Positions 20,671 to 30,260 of a stretch of DNA of 64,000 bases are shown piece after piece. The DNA lies in NCBI RefSeq assembly GCF_032854445.1, contig NW_027018004.1:62001-126000 (forward strand). The letters are read 5' to 3'. The stretch is from Liolophura sinensis. Its lineage: Eukaryota; Mollusca; Polyplacophora; Chitonida; Chitonidae. Within the stretch, counting starts at the first letter, position 1. Each line of letters begins with the position of its first letter. The notes beneath the pieces are model-generated. The model was not told where the DNA came from, made no database searches, and saw only the letters and a program-made list of their open reading frames with translations. A program made the position numbers and the translations under genes.

Positions 20671-21984
20671 CACCCCCCTTTCCCTGCTTCCCCATAACCC
20701 CCCCCCCCCCCCCTTAGGCGCCTCCCCAGCCAAGGCATACACGCTTATTTACAAGTCTCGCCTACACACACACATTGATATGAGGCATTTAATACATAAG
20801 GATTATAGTCTATATAGGCTGGCTGTATTGCACAACAGGGTGATTCAGCTGATTTTTCTCCCCACTATAGGGCTTAAACCACGGATTTTAATAAAAAATA
20901 AACGTGACAGCCTTTTTCAGCGTGTCTTGTTTGATAAGATGCAGTATTTTTCGGAGGATTAGAAATATTTTGTTTATGCGAAATAGTCTTTCCAATTTAG
21001 CCTATGTTTCGTGGGTCGTGGGATATAGCTCAGTCGGCTGACAGAGGTGGGAAAGGCGCTGTGTGTAAGGGGTTTATTCATATACTACATGTATAAGGGG
21101 ATGTTTGCTAGCTCAAATCCGGATTTGGTCTCCTGTATATGTAGTATATGAATACATTACCTGCATATGGCGCCGGGCTCTACGCACTTCTAAGGAACCT
21201 CTGCAACTTTCGACAGTTTCGGGGGCAGAGAGACCTTACAAACGGGTGTTGTAGATGGCTGAAAGGTAGTGGGATGTGTCAGCCCCAATTAACCCCACTA
21301 ACGGTGGGTCGCTAGCGCAAAAAATCCGGAGCCCGCCGTTAGGGTGGTGATTAATTGGTAACAGGCTGAGCTATAAACCAGGCCTTTTGCTTTTTTGGAT
21401 CATGGGTTCGAGCCCCACACTGGGCAGAATTTTTTTTTACCCCCGGGCACCAGACTAGCCAGACACCCGTCCAACTGGACGGGCAATCCAGCCAAAAGGG
21501 GTATTTTTGACGGGCAAAATTTTGAATCAACATTTTTTTACGGCTAGTCCCAGCCCACAGACCAGTACACTGTTTCAAAGTGTATTAATATTATATGTAT
21601 GTATACTAGATTGTGAATATTTTTCTAACATGTATGTTTACAAAGTGTATTCATATATATATTCAGATGACAGAAATGATGTTTGACATGCACTACTGTG
21701 TCACTGTGTCCAGAGTTAATTTCTCGACATAGATATGTGACTGATAGTACATGTATTTGAATTGTTTCTTGTTTTTTGTATTTTACAAAGTTTATTTCTA
21801 CCTACTGTGACTTAGGTGCTCAAAACGTATGGTGTCACTACTCTTTTAGTGAGTGACAGTCACAGATTCAGTGGTGATAATATTGCCTGTTCTCAGTCTC
21901 AGAGCGATGTATACTGTATTCTGATTTGGTTCCGCTGCATGTGAAGTAGTGTAACAAGTTCCCCCCGGGCACCTCCCCAGAACA
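20671..21984. other. Polinton left interior without recognised Polinton genes
   Basis: About 1.3 kb. It holds a C run (about 20698-20713), an unassigned frame (20676-20962, ending LIKNKRDSLFQRVLFDKMQYFSED), and a 16-bp inverted repeat with arms 21075-21090 and 21139-21154. It also has two tRNA-like signals: a perfect box A, TAGCTCAGTCGG at about 21019, and a box B-like GGTTCGAGCCC at about 21405, followed by a pyrimidine-rich region. The tRNA-like parts suggest one or two SINE-type insertions, but they do not match the SINE at 19944. Base composition from 21430 to 21960 is AT-rich, unlike the gene part. Confidence 0.4.
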
Positions 21985-22705
21985 TCATTCGGAAAGAGCG
22001 TTTTTCAGCTCTTGTCGAACTAATTTTCGGCCGCGATCTATAAGCTGTTTTTTCGTGCTTTCATCGATCTCTACGGCGTTGAATGCCTTACGAGACTTAG
22101 CGCGTATCTCCTGCTTCAGATCAGGGTAGTTCTTGAGCTCCTGAACGCCTTGCTTGAATATATCTGAGCTCTATATATATATAGAGCTTGAACTCTACGT
22201 CCGAAATAACACCATCAGATAATGCCGTAGATACCTGCGCACGGATGCTGTTAAGTTTAGCCTCAGCCAACAGCCGTATATCGTTATGTTTCTTGGCCTT
22301 CGCGTGAAGTCGGTGGCTAACGAATTTTCCGGCGATATTTAAGACACCGCAAGCTTGGGCCGCAGCTTCCATGGCCAAGACAGCAGGGGCTGCAATTATT
22401 GTTGTGAGTAGTCCCACGCCTACAACCCCTAGTCCCAAACCGGCCGTAAGCATGGCCGAATCAAGGGCCTCGGCGGCTAAGACACCGCGCCGGAACTTTT
22501 TGTACAGGGCCCGGCGGAGATCTTGCTCAGATTCAAGCTGCCTCTGTATTTCGCTGATATACTGCAGGCAATGGGCGTGCGCCACGCCCTCCGGGGGGTT
22601 TTCAACCATCGACGCGGTCGGGGTCAAGGGATGGTCATCCGTCGGCTCTTCATCCGTGATCGCTAGGTAGAGTCGTCCCATATTGTCCGTCCTACGAATC
22701 AACAA
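21985..22705 (-). pseudogene. Polinton conserved protein with hydrophobic segment, frameshifted
   Basis: The open part (22705-22121) includes MGRLYLAITDEEP (an alternative start at about 22681), a hydrophobic segment TAGLGLGVVGVGLLTTIIAAPAVL at about residues 88-110, then a charged helical region KFVSHRLHAKAKKHNDIR. Near 22170-22185 an AT-rich run (CTATATATATATAGAG) shifts the frame; the true C-terminal part continues in another frame to the stop at 21985-21987 (LKNALSE end). Role unknown; the position next to capsid-type genes suggests a virion component. The lesion looks like microsatellite growth inside a gene. Its start overlaps the end of the next gene upstream by 14 bases. Confidence 0.6.
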
Positions 22706-23525
22706 CGTCGGTAAGCTCTAAATCGTCATCGGGAATACTAACACGAAAGCTTATAAGTTTTATACCGGACTCTAAATAGATGTAATCGAGTTTGGCATCG
22801 CTCCCTACAAAGACCCGTATATCCTCGAGAGAGCTCCGGATGACTGGGTCGCCCTGGGCCGGTAATTTGATCATAAGTCTGAGCTCCTTTCCATTGTGCT
22901 CTGCAGGCCACTTTAGCCTCACACCGGTAATCAAGGAGGCACGGCGCTGAGAGGCCGCGCCAAGTATGATGTTGAAGATAAGTATAGATCCAGGGTTTAT
23001 TTCTATCATGGACAAAGATATACTTGTTTGCCCTATAAGAAGTGCGGAATCTACACCTTCGCCCGCAGATAGTGCTAAGCCACCTCTTACACCCTTAGCT
23101 AGATAACACTTGCTGACTGGTACCCACAACACGAAAGAGGTTCCGGAGTTGAAAACTTTTTTCACCTTGTTTATATCGGCCTGGAACGTCATCGGGGTCA
23201 CCTTCACATCTACAAACCATTCTGGGTCTCGAGCTCTGGCAAGAACAAAGCGGTCTTCAAAGCGAATTAATGAGAGTTTTTCAATCACCTCAGACGGCGA
23301 CCTGCGCTCTTGCTCTACAGAGGATGAGACATCTTCAAGGGAAGCAAACGTGGCAGGTTCTGCTTGCCCCCCCCCCGTAATGTTTTTGCGGCTGTACTTG
23401 CCACTTTGGAACTGGAAGGCGTAGATTTTACCTTCCTGGCCTTGAAGTTCGAACTCCGACACATCTGCCAAGTCGCTTAAAGACAGGCACGCAGACCTGG
23501 GACCGGCTGCGTCCACCATACTCAT
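22692..23525 (-). CDS. Polinton hypothetical protein, 277 aa
   Basis: Uninterrupted from ATG at 23525 to the stop at 22692. The start lies in a 4-base ATG/stop overlap with the minor capsid gene upstream, and the end overlaps the next gene by 14 bases, so the three minus-strand genes form one compact block. The product is mostly beta-type and polar, without a signal peptide or membrane segment; a central part (about residues 105-200, FQADINKVKKVF to GAASQRRAS) could be a jelly-roll-like fold, but I recognise no motif. Polintons carry several virion proteins of uncertain role, and this is probably one of them. It is one of the few long genes of this element without a visible break. Confidence 0.6.
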   Translation of the reverse strand: MSMVDAAGPRSACLSLSDLADVSEFELQGQEGKIYAFQFQSGKYSRKNITGGGQAEPATFASLEDVSSSVEQERRSPSEVIEKLSLIRFEDRFVLARARDPEWFVDVKVTPMTFQADINKVKKVFNSGTSFVLWVPVSKCYLAKGVRGGLALSAGEGVDSALLIGQTSISLSMIEINPGSILIFNIILGAASQRRASLITGVRLKWPAEHNGKELRLMIKLPAQGDPVIRSSLEDIRVFVGSDAKLDYIYLESGIKLISFRVSIPDDDLELTDVVDS

Positions 23526-24165
23526 TGTATTTCTAGGGTAGCACTGAGGTACTCTACATTAATACACTTGCCCTTTTTGTCTAAAAGTGCCACGGTCAAG
23601 TGCGTTATATAGTCGGCGCGCAAGGCTTTGTACTGTGGGTTGGGAAATGAAACCGTCTTCCCGCAGTTTATCCCTTCACCAGTCACGGCGATGGCCTGAA
23701 GTAGTGCTGAACCGCCACCGAAATCTGAGGTTATTCTCACGTTTTCTGAGGTGCTCAGTTCATCCAAATGCACGAAGACTTCTTAGGTAGATTTTCACCC
23801 TCCATAGTCCCCCCGATGGGCGCAATCCCGTCGGAGAACCCTAAGATGGGGGCAAGCTCTTGGAGTATTATGACGACATTTCTAGGGACGGTAAGGACTA
23901 AGCGGCCCGTGGCTTCATTCAATCCCAGAGAAATCCTATGCGGGCGGAATATGTCCTTGTCCAGCGTACAGACATTGTAGTAACCCGTCGGCACTTCAAC
24001 ACGTTTGCCCTCAAGCAAGAAGCCCACTCCGGTGGGGATATTCACCCAGGCTGGGTAGAATGTTATCTCGCGAAGGGCGGTTTTAAGGCGGCCGTCGAGG
24101 TTGTTAAGGGCATGAGGCAGCGTGTGCTGTGCCCCATTTAGAATGTCAGTCAATGTGATGAACAT
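23522..24165 (-). pseudogene. Polinton minor capsid (penton-like) protein candidate, frameshifted
   Basis: I place the start at ATG 24165 (MFITLTD), 10 bases from the divergent start of the next gene at 24176; an upstream ATG at 24183 would overlap that gene. The first part reads LREITFYPAWVNIPTGVGF and LAPILGFSDGIAPI. Near 23765 a one-base shift moves the frame, after which HLDELSTSENVRITSDFGG and LRADYITHLTVALLDKKGK follow to the stop at 23522. Order, size (about 210 aa) and the LGF...HLD pattern fit the minor capsid (penton) protein of Polintons, which would form the vertices of the icosahedral particle. The assignment is by pattern, not by alignment. Confidence 0.55.
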
Positions 24166-24175
24166 TTTAGCCACG

Positions 24176-25442
24176 ATGAACAATGAGGCCTACAGGTTCA
24201 ATAGAGAGGCCACTTACAAGGCCGGGGCATTTCATAGTATCCAAACCCACGCAGAGCAGCTCACGCCATTTAACATCTACATCGATGAAAAGAAGGCCTT
24301 TCCAGTCCAGTTCACAGATGTGTTGGCCAAGTACCGGCTGCCAGAGATAACCAGCAATGACATTGTTTGGGCCTGGAACACCAATCCTATGCAATTCTGG
24401 CAGAACCAAGTGAACTTCGCGGTGTGGTGCGCAACCACGGGTTTCTGGCGTCTCTGCAAAAGACCATCTTCTCGCCCCCGACCAACGAATAAGGGCCCTG
24501 TACACGTTCCATGTGTATTACCAAGTTAGGCGGGTCTTGGAAGAGATCCAGGCCCCCCTGCCGCAAGACAGAGCGTGGGCGACATTCGAAAACCCCTACG
24601 ACAAGAGGGCCTATGAGAGGATTTGTAGGGAGTTCCGCGTAGATGCGCACACAGACTGGAGGCGCAGGGGGGTGAATCACGACCTCGGAGTGGCATATTA
24701 CTATGTCACGAGAACGGGCTACAGCCCCATTGGCGATGGGACCTTCGATCCGAGCAGGATGTCGTTCCCTAGAAAGCCTTCAGCGCTCCACGTCGACTAC
24801 ATCGAGCAAAACGCCGAGGAGGCTTGGGCGGCGTTCATTGTCGACACATCCCAAGGATTCACGCAGCCGGGCGTAGAGCGCCTAAACGATTCCATCCGGA
24901 CATACGTGTGGGCTATTCTAGGCGCCCAAGCGCAAACAAGGGCGCGTATTCTAGGCACGGGCACAGCCTTCGACGCGCAAAAACAGTTTGCCGCGAACGT
25001 TGAAAACGCCATTTCCTCTCCGATCGACCTTCCGTCTGCTATCAAACGCTACCAGGACGTGCTACAGTATGCCGGGAGCGCTGTAGACTTTGTGTATGGC
25101 ATAGGCCTATATATGGCCCCTCGCGACATCCTTCTGCAGATCGGCCATGTGGCGAACTACAACAACAAAATCGTCGTGGCCACAGAGGACCAGAAGCTAG
25201 GCGCCAATGAGGGTGTGAACGCCAAAGTGCCGCCCACTTTGCACAAGCGCGCACCTTCCCACGGGATCGTTGAGCCACAAGAAAGCGTCCCACCACCCAC
25301 CGCGCGCGTTCAGCATGTTGCAGCCGCCGGAGGCAAACAAGAACCCCTATTTCCAAACCAAAAGAATCACGATGCGGAGAAGACAGCCATCGTCGTCGCT
25401 GGGGTTGGTATCGGCTTACTGCTGTTGTGGACTATGCGTTAA
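24176..25442 (+). pseudogene. Polinton conserved virion-type protein with C-terminal membrane segment, frameshifted
   Basis: Starts MNNEAYRFNREATYKAG at 24176. Open to about 24440, then the frame shifts in the CATTGFWRL region and continues from about 24513 (YYQVRRVLEEIQAPLPQDRAW) to 25442. Conserved blocks include WATFENPYDKRAYERICREF, GVERLNDSIRTYVW (about 24875-24915), FDAQKQFAANVENAI and RYQDVLQYAGSAVDF. It ends in a single hydrophobic segment, AIVVAGVGIGLLLLW, and a short basic tail. About 420 aa when read through. Proteins with these blocks recur in Polintons, but the exact role is unknown to me. It overlaps the convergent gene on the other strand by 27 bases. Confidence 0.6.
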
Positions 25443-26726
25443 ATACTTGCGAACAGCCACGAGCATTAGGCCACCTACTGCGACGAATATAGCCCAGACA
25501 TTATCGGCCAGCCACCCAGCCGCTTTCCCGAGAAGGTTCAGTAGCCAGGACACGATACTGCCAATAATACCCGGAATCGCAGCGGAAGCCTTCCCAGCCA
25601 GCTTGCCAAGGGCGCGCACCAGGGACTGGAGATGCTTTTTCACCCATTCTTTAAGACTACGCCCGTCGGATGGAGGTGGCGTTGGCTGGATGCCCCCGCC
25701 GGACCGGCCAGTCAGCGCCAACTTTATTGCTAGCCCCAGTGTCGAGATCGCCATCCCAATTGCCGTGAGAATGGAGACCACGGTTATTCCCTGCTCCAGG
25801 AAGAGGGTGCGGACGCGCTCGGCCAGAGTGGTATCCTTGTGTGGGATGCGATCGACCGTCTGCTTGATGCGGCGTATTTGCGTGCGCAGGGCTTCGGCCG
25901 TTAAAGAGGCTGCTTCGAGCCGGGCCACCCTCTCGTCCTCGAGATTCCTTATCCGGTCTGCGATCCGACGCCGGGAGAATTCATCAGTGGCCTCCTCCAA
26001 CTTCTGTTTTTGTTTTGCGATGTCCTTATCGAGACTTGACAGGTTGGCAAGGTTATTGGCGTGTTCGCCTTCCGAGGTCTGCAGTGCCATGTCAAGCCCC
26101 AGAAGTTCTCGCATGGGAAGAGAAGGGTCGTTTATTGTTTCAAGAGCGCGCCCGACCCCACTATCCGTCAAGCTTGTTTCCAGTGTGTGGACAGCATCAG
26201 CGGCCTTTTTCGCTGGTTGGCTTAAATCCTCCAGCTCCATGGTGTCTGCCTCGCCGGCAGCGGCACCAAGTTCTGAACTCGCTGTCTCCAGGGCTGCGAC
26301 TGCTGCCGGATGCAACGATGTCTGTTCTTTTCTTTTCAAGTCTAGAAAGCCCAGCCCGCCTTCCTCCCTAACAACATTAACCCCTCCTTTTTTGGCGACT
26401 GTTGAGAGGGCTAGCGGTTCACCTGTTCGTTTGTCGATGATGTTCAGTTTGGGGTGGGCCACGAGTCGCAGACGCCCTTGGACAACCTTAAACTTCGTGT
26501 AATCGCGAAAGAGGGGGGTAAGGCTGGGATCCGCCTTCGCCAAGGCATTGTAGTAATCATTCACGGCGGCCTGCGTCAGCTCTTGTTGAAGGTTTCTGGC
26601 GGCCGCACCCTGGCTTTGTTGCTCGGGAACATCATCACCTGCAAGGAGAGGGGTCTGATCGTCGTCGATGTTGTTGTCCTCTTGGGCGTCGTCGAACGCC
26701 GGATTATCAAAGTCGAAGTCCGCCAT
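25416..26726 (-). CDS. Polinton membrane and coiled-coil protein, about 436 aa
   Basis: Uninterrupted. I choose the ATG at 26726 (MADFDFDNPAFDD) over the one 54 bases upstream, because the acidic DFDNPAF start is typical of this Polinton protein and leaves a 44-base gap to the divergent capsid gene. Order: acidic N-terminus with QTPLLAGDDVPEQ, a conserved region (FRDYTKFKVVQGRLRL, LSTVAKKGGVNVV), and a long charged coiled-coil (about residues 235-310, LSSLDKDIAKQKQKLEEA). Then come a hydrophobic segment TVVSILTAIGMAISTLGLAIKLAL and two more near the C-terminus (AAIPGIIGSIVSWLLNLL, WAIFVAVGGLMLVAV). Probably a virion membrane or core protein, by analogy only. The plus-strand open frame of 410 codons opposite it is a shadow. 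Confidence 0.7.
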   Translation of the reverse strand: MADFDFDNPAFDDAQEDNNIDDDQTPLLAGDDVPEQQSQGAAARNLQQELTQAAVNDYYNALAKADPSLTPLFRDYTKFKVVQGRLRLVAHPKLNIIDKRTGEPLALSTVAKKGGVNVVREEGGLGFLDLKRKEQTSLHPAAVAALETASSELGAAAGEADTMELEDLSQPAKKAADAVHTLETSLTDSGVGRALETINDPSLPMRELLGLDMALQTSEGEHANNLANLSSLDKDIAKQKQKLEEATDEFSRRRIADRIRNLEDERVARLEAASLTAEALRTQIRRIKQTVDRIPHKDTTLAERVRTLFLEQGITVVSILTAIGMAISTLGLAIKLALTGRSGGGIQPTPPPSDGRSLKEWVKKHLQSLVRALGKLAGKASAAIPGIIGSIVSWLLNLLGKAAGWLADNVWAIFVAVGGLMLVAVRKYLTHSPQQQ

Positions 26727-26770
26727 AATCCTCGTATTGAACATTGCAAGGTATGCCTTCAATACACACA

Positions 26771-28057
26771 ATGGATGCATACGGACGCAAGCTAAACCCT
26801 TTCAGAACACTCCGTAAGCCTCGGGGGGTACAAGGTGTACGGCAATCCGTGGTCGTCACCAACAACCCGAGTACGATCGACCAGAATCAACAACTCTTGG
26901 TCCGCTTCCCCAACCTCGGCACAAATGACGTCATTGTGCCCGGTACCGTGCGCTTGGCCTTCTCGATCACGATCAATTCATCCGACCCGAACGCCACAGT
27001 GGTCGGGAATCTCGGACGCGCAGTAGTCAAAAAAAACACGATCAGAATCAGGGGGAATGAGGTAATGTCCATCGACGACTCTGATGTGTTTCATTGCTAC
27101 GGCGACTTATGGCTGAATAAAAACGAACGGCGGAATGCCGCCTACCAAGGCATCCGCAGTGAAAACATGCTTAAACTTCGAGTCGAAGCGGAGGACGCAG
27201 GTGACGACGATGCTGGAGAAAAGGCTATCGCTCGCGCCTTTGGCAACCGGTTCCACATCCCGCTAGACTTTGAGCTTCTAGATAGCCACATGCCATTCTA
27301 CCAGAGTGCCTTGGCCGACCGACTGGAGTACGAACTGACGTTCAACGATTACAGCCGGGTCATCCAGGCAGCAGACGATGCCGACGCGACTTACACCATC
27401 GACAACATCAGCCTGGAGTTCGATATGGTCACCGAAGAGGATCTTGCTAGACAGATCCGCACCCAGTTTGCCGGGGGCGTCTCCATTCTGTATGATCGCG
27501 TCCTCCGCCACCGAAAGTTTGTGAAGGACAAGTCTGGTACTCTCTGAAACATAAACCTGAACACGCCCGCGAGAGAAATGAAGGGTATCCTCATGCTGTT
27601 CGAGACTAAAGGAACCACGTGGAAGAGGAGGTCGGAATCCTTCTACAACCCGAAGATCACCAAAGTAGAAGTCACAATGGAAGGGGTACCCAATCAGCTG
27701 TACAGCCAGGGAATGCGGGAGTACCAGCAGTGGGGCGAGGTCCAGAGGTTCTTCGCCAGCTCACCCCTACAGAAGCGGGACCCTGAGGTGGCCAGGGTCG
27801 TTAAAGACTTAGGTCTGGCAGACGTCTCTATGGAAGAGTTCTTGACGCACAAGCACGCCTTCTGGCTTGACCTTCGGCCAAGCGACAATGACGAGCTGCA
27901 TGGCAGTGGGACGCGCGTTCTGAACGTCAGCGAAAGAATTACGATACAGGTGACAAAAGAGAGAGAAGAGTCCGGCGTGTTAAACGTATATCTCTATGTG
28001 ATCATGGACGCAAAGCTGCACATCGAGAATGGTAGATTCGTTAGCGCGCTTTATTGA
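26771..28057 (+). pseudogene. Polinton major capsid protein, one premature stop
   Basis: ATG at 26771 (MDAYGRKLNPF), stop at 28055-28057, about 428 codons. The conserved text of the Polinton major capsid protein, a double jelly-roll fold, is clear: NPSTIDQNQQLLVRFPNLG, NDVIVPGTVRLAF, GNEVMSIDDSDVFHCYGDLW, NRFHIPLDFELLD, ILYDRVLRHRKF. After the break come MKGILMLFE, FYNPKITKVEV, EGVPNQLYSQG and LWLD-type LHGSGTRVLN. A TGA at 27545-27547 interrupts an otherwise continuous frame; a G-to-A change of a tryptophan codon is the simplest cause. It would build the capsid shell. The packaging ATPase start overlaps its end by 29 bases. Confidence 0.88.
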
Positions 28058-28609
28058 TGACGCCCACTGCGCGATTATCTGTGGGCAGACGAACTTCGGT
28101 AAAACAGTCTTCGTGCTGGACCTGCTTGAGGGGCCTTTCCGCGGTTTCTTTAATCACATTGTGATCCTGTGCCCCACTCTTAAGCATAACGAGGCGTACC
28201 GGCGGCGATGGATACTGTCTGACCCTTAGGTCTATTGTTTTGATCCCGGCGAGGGGCTCATCGACTGCCTGAGAGCTTTCTACAGATTGTTCGAGGGGGA
28301 GCCCACCCTATACATCATCGATGATTGTAGCGCGTTAGAGGCGATGAAGAAGGAACAAAAAATGCTGTCATTCATGGCTTTCTCGTAATCCAATCCGTCC
28401 TCAAAGACTTTCGCGAGCAGACAAGGTGGGTGGCTTTATTCCACTGCAAAGATCGGCACTCGTTCAACGAATGCCTATAGGAGAACCACATCATCGAGGC
28501 CGAGAGCAAAAAGGCAGAGGCTCGACAGAAGCTCAGGAACAATCCTTATTCTAAGCTCCTGCTAATGACTGATACGTCCGCCACATCTAAGATTATATAT
28601 CAGACGTAG
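28029..28609 (+). pseudogene. Polinton DNA-packaging ATPase (FtsK/HerA type), broken
   Basis: Starts MVDSLARF at 28029 inside the end of the capsid gene. Walker A is GQTNFGKT (about 28083-28106), followed by HIVILCPTLKHN. Walker B is LYIIDDCSA (about 28310-28336). A TAG lies at 28227-28229, a TAA near 28386, and the frame shifts at about 28385, where a stretch including the sensor/Q motif region seems to be missing. Downstream LKDFREQTRWVALFHCKDR is readable, with another TAG near 28480, to the stop at about 28609. The enzyme pumps DNA into the capsid in the poxvirus A32 and adintovirus families. This copy is dead. Confidence 0.83.
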
Positions 28610-28628
28610 TCGCCCCTACATATTAATA

Positions 28629-29030
28629 ATGGATACCGACGAGCTTATAGACGATATTCTGGGCGCAGAGGAAGAGGAGGAGGAGAAGCCCAGCCAACGG
28701 ACCAGCAAACATGCACAGCAGCTCAGGGATAGGCTGGCGGCACTTGCGGTGGGTGGGCAGGTCAAGCGATATCTGGGAAAAGGTACGAGGCTAAGCTCGG
28801 TGCGAGGATGGTTGACGGTCTCGAAGGTATTATCTTGAGATCATATGTAAGGGCAGCCAGCTGGCTCCTACCAATCCCACCCGAGAATCGACCAATGCTC
28901 ATGGCACAGCTCGCCACCGACCCATTTGTTGAACAGGCGCTTAGCAGTGGTAGCTGCTGGCTATACTACTGCTATGGTAAGTACTTGGCACCGTTAACCA
29001 TGGCGCTAACCACTACTGAGCACTGCTCAT
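28629..29030 (+). pseudogene. Polinton conserved acidic-start protein, frameshifted
   Basis: Begins MDTDELIDDILGAEEEEEEKP at 28629, 20 bases after the ATPase end, followed by AQQLRDRLAALAVGGQVKRYLGKG. Near 28785-28810 the frame is lost, probably with some sequence, and resumes in another frame with LRSYVRAASWLLPIPPEN, LATDPFVEQALSSGSCWLYY and YLAPLTMALTTTEHCSF to the end near 29030. A protein with an acidic start, a basic middle and a helical C-terminus is usual at this place in Polintons. Function unknown. Confidence 0.5.
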
Positions 29031-29054
29031 TTAAACACCACTGCTCTCCTAGAA

Positions 29055-29597
29055 ATGATGACCCAGAGGAAAATGAGTATAACGAATCCGGAAGGCCCGA
29101 AGGAAGCGGAGGGGCTGACAGCGGATTCTACGAATGACGGCCCTGCGAAGAATCCCAAAAGAGTCGCTGCGAGTCGAGCGGGTGCTGCAGGAAGAAAGGC
29201 CAAGGCTGAAAAGCTCGAGAACGAGCTTCGCGAGGCAAAGGCTGCTTTGCTTGGCGCAGCTGATTCCACCAAGAAACAGCCGAAGGAACCGGATTCTACG
29301 AAGGAGGGCGGAGCCACAGATTTTGCGAAGGAACCGGATTCTACGAATGCACACCAAATCACCCGCTGGAGGGCGCCCCTAGCGTTATTAGGGGTTGGCG
29401 GCCTTGCAGTGCTTGTGTTGCTACGCGCGTGGCGCAGCCGCTATACAGCACATGCACGAGGTGCAGATATTACGCGGCATGCACGAGGTGCAGATATTAC
29501 GCTGCCTGCAGATATCACGCCGCAAGAAAAGAATCTCCATTTGAATACACGTCGCGACCCTTTCTATATAGATCAGCATGTCTACTCCACCCGATGA
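29055..29597 (+). CDS. Polinton putative single-pass membrane protein with repeats
   Basis: Open for 180 codons. The first 60 residues are charged and Ala-rich with KNPKRVAASRAGAAGRKAKAEKLENELREA, a basic coiled-coil start. DST repeats follow (ADSTNDG, ADSTKKQPKEPDSTKEGG, KEPDSTNAH), then one membrane segment (APLALLGVGGLAVLVLL, about residues 107-123) and a tail with HARGADIT repeated. The repeats come from tandem units of 24 bases near 29450-29510 (GCACGAGGTGCAGATATTAC). The second ATG (29076, MSITNPEGP) may be the real start. It could be a small virion or host-interaction protein; no homology claim is made. Confidence 0.5.
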   Translation: MMTQRKMSITNPEGPKEAEGLTADSTNDGPAKNPKRVAASRAGAAGRKAKAEKLENELREAKAALLGAADSTKKQPKEPDSTKEGGATDFAKEPDSTNAHQITRWRAPLALLGVGGLAVLVLLRAWRSRYTAHARGADITRHARGADITLPADITPQEKNLHLNTRRDPFYIDQHVYSTR

Positions 29598-29760
29598 CGG
29601 AAAAGTGCTAGTCAACGCGGCCTACCACGCCGCTGTGGTCTCTCTTCCGGCTACTGGGTACGCTCGTCTCGGCCAGATGTTCCTGAAAGGAGCCCTCCCG
29701 AAGCTGGACTTTACACCCCGTGGCGTAGGCGTGGTCATTGCAGAAGGACCTGCTAATTAA
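29578..29760 (+). CDS. Polinton small protein, 60 aa
   Basis: Open from ATG 29578 to 29760, overlapping the end of the previous frame by 20 bases and 36 bases before the next gene. Reads MSTPPDDGKVLVNAAYHAAVV then LPATGYARLGQMFLKGALPKL and GVGVVIAEG. The spacing and position fit a real small gene of the compact plus-strand block, possibly a minor virion peptide, but I recognise no motif. Confidence 0.4.
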   Translation: MSTPPDDGKVLVNAAYHAAVVSLPATGYARLGQMFLKGALPKLDFTPRGVGVVIAEGPAN

Positions 29761-29796
29761 ACAAGGGCTCCTTCCTCCCAATATAATCAAGTAGTA

Positions 29797-30219
29797 ATGG
29801 CCTCCATTGCAATGATGATGGGCGGCGCCCTCGTAAACGCTTTGGCCTTCAGCGGGAGCAACTACATGTTTTCGATGCTGAGGAGTTCCGGTGTGGACCG
29901 AGAGCGGAGGCGCCATGACCGCGCTGTAGAGCAGCTCCAAGCCGCCCAGGAGAAATGGGCCCGAAAGCGTACTGAGCGCTTCGACTGGATCAACTATGAA
30001 GTCCGCCGCCAGGGCCACGCTGTCCAAACGTTCCGGGATGTCGACGCTGCAATCCGCGAGTATTCTAGGGTCACGGGCAAAACTCTTACATGCGATGCAC
30101 GCGAGGCGCTGCTGGGCTCAGAGCCACAGCTCTCCGATTTCTATGTGCCTAGTGAAGATCAAAAACACCACGAGATGACCTTCGTCATCCTGGGGATGTG
30201 TGTGGTTGGGGGTGTGTGA
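29797..30219 (+). CDS. Polinton conserved protein, 140 aa
   Basis: Uninterrupted. A hydrophobic start, IAMMMGGALVNALAFSGSNY, is followed by a charged helix (RERRRHDRAVEQLQAAQEKW), then RLDWIN-type FDWINYEVRRQGHAVQTF, DVDAAIREYSRVTGK, EPQLSDFYVPSEDQK and a hydrophobic end FVILGMCVVGGV. This pattern recurs next to the integrase in Polintons and is one of their better conserved small proteins, but its function is not established. The upstream gap of 36 bases and its integrity make it a convincing gene. Confidence 0.65.
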   Translation: MASIAMMMGGALVNALAFSGSNYMFSMLRSSGVDRERRRHDRAVEQLQAAQEKWARKRTERFDWINYEVRRQGHAVQTFRDVDAAIREYSRVTGKTLTCDAREALLGSEPQLSDFYVPSEDQKHHEMTFVILGMCVVGGV

Positions 30220-30260
30220 GTTACGGAATCGCAAAACTCACCAAGTAATCCGAACTGACT

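Noticed and set aside
25270-26502. A 410-codon plus-strand open frame opposite the Polinton membrane protein.
   Set aside because: Its composition (Arg/Ser/Pro-rich) is that of an antisense shadow in GC-rich DNA, while the minus-strand product has an acidic start, coiled-coil and membrane segments in a sensible order and fits the gene block.
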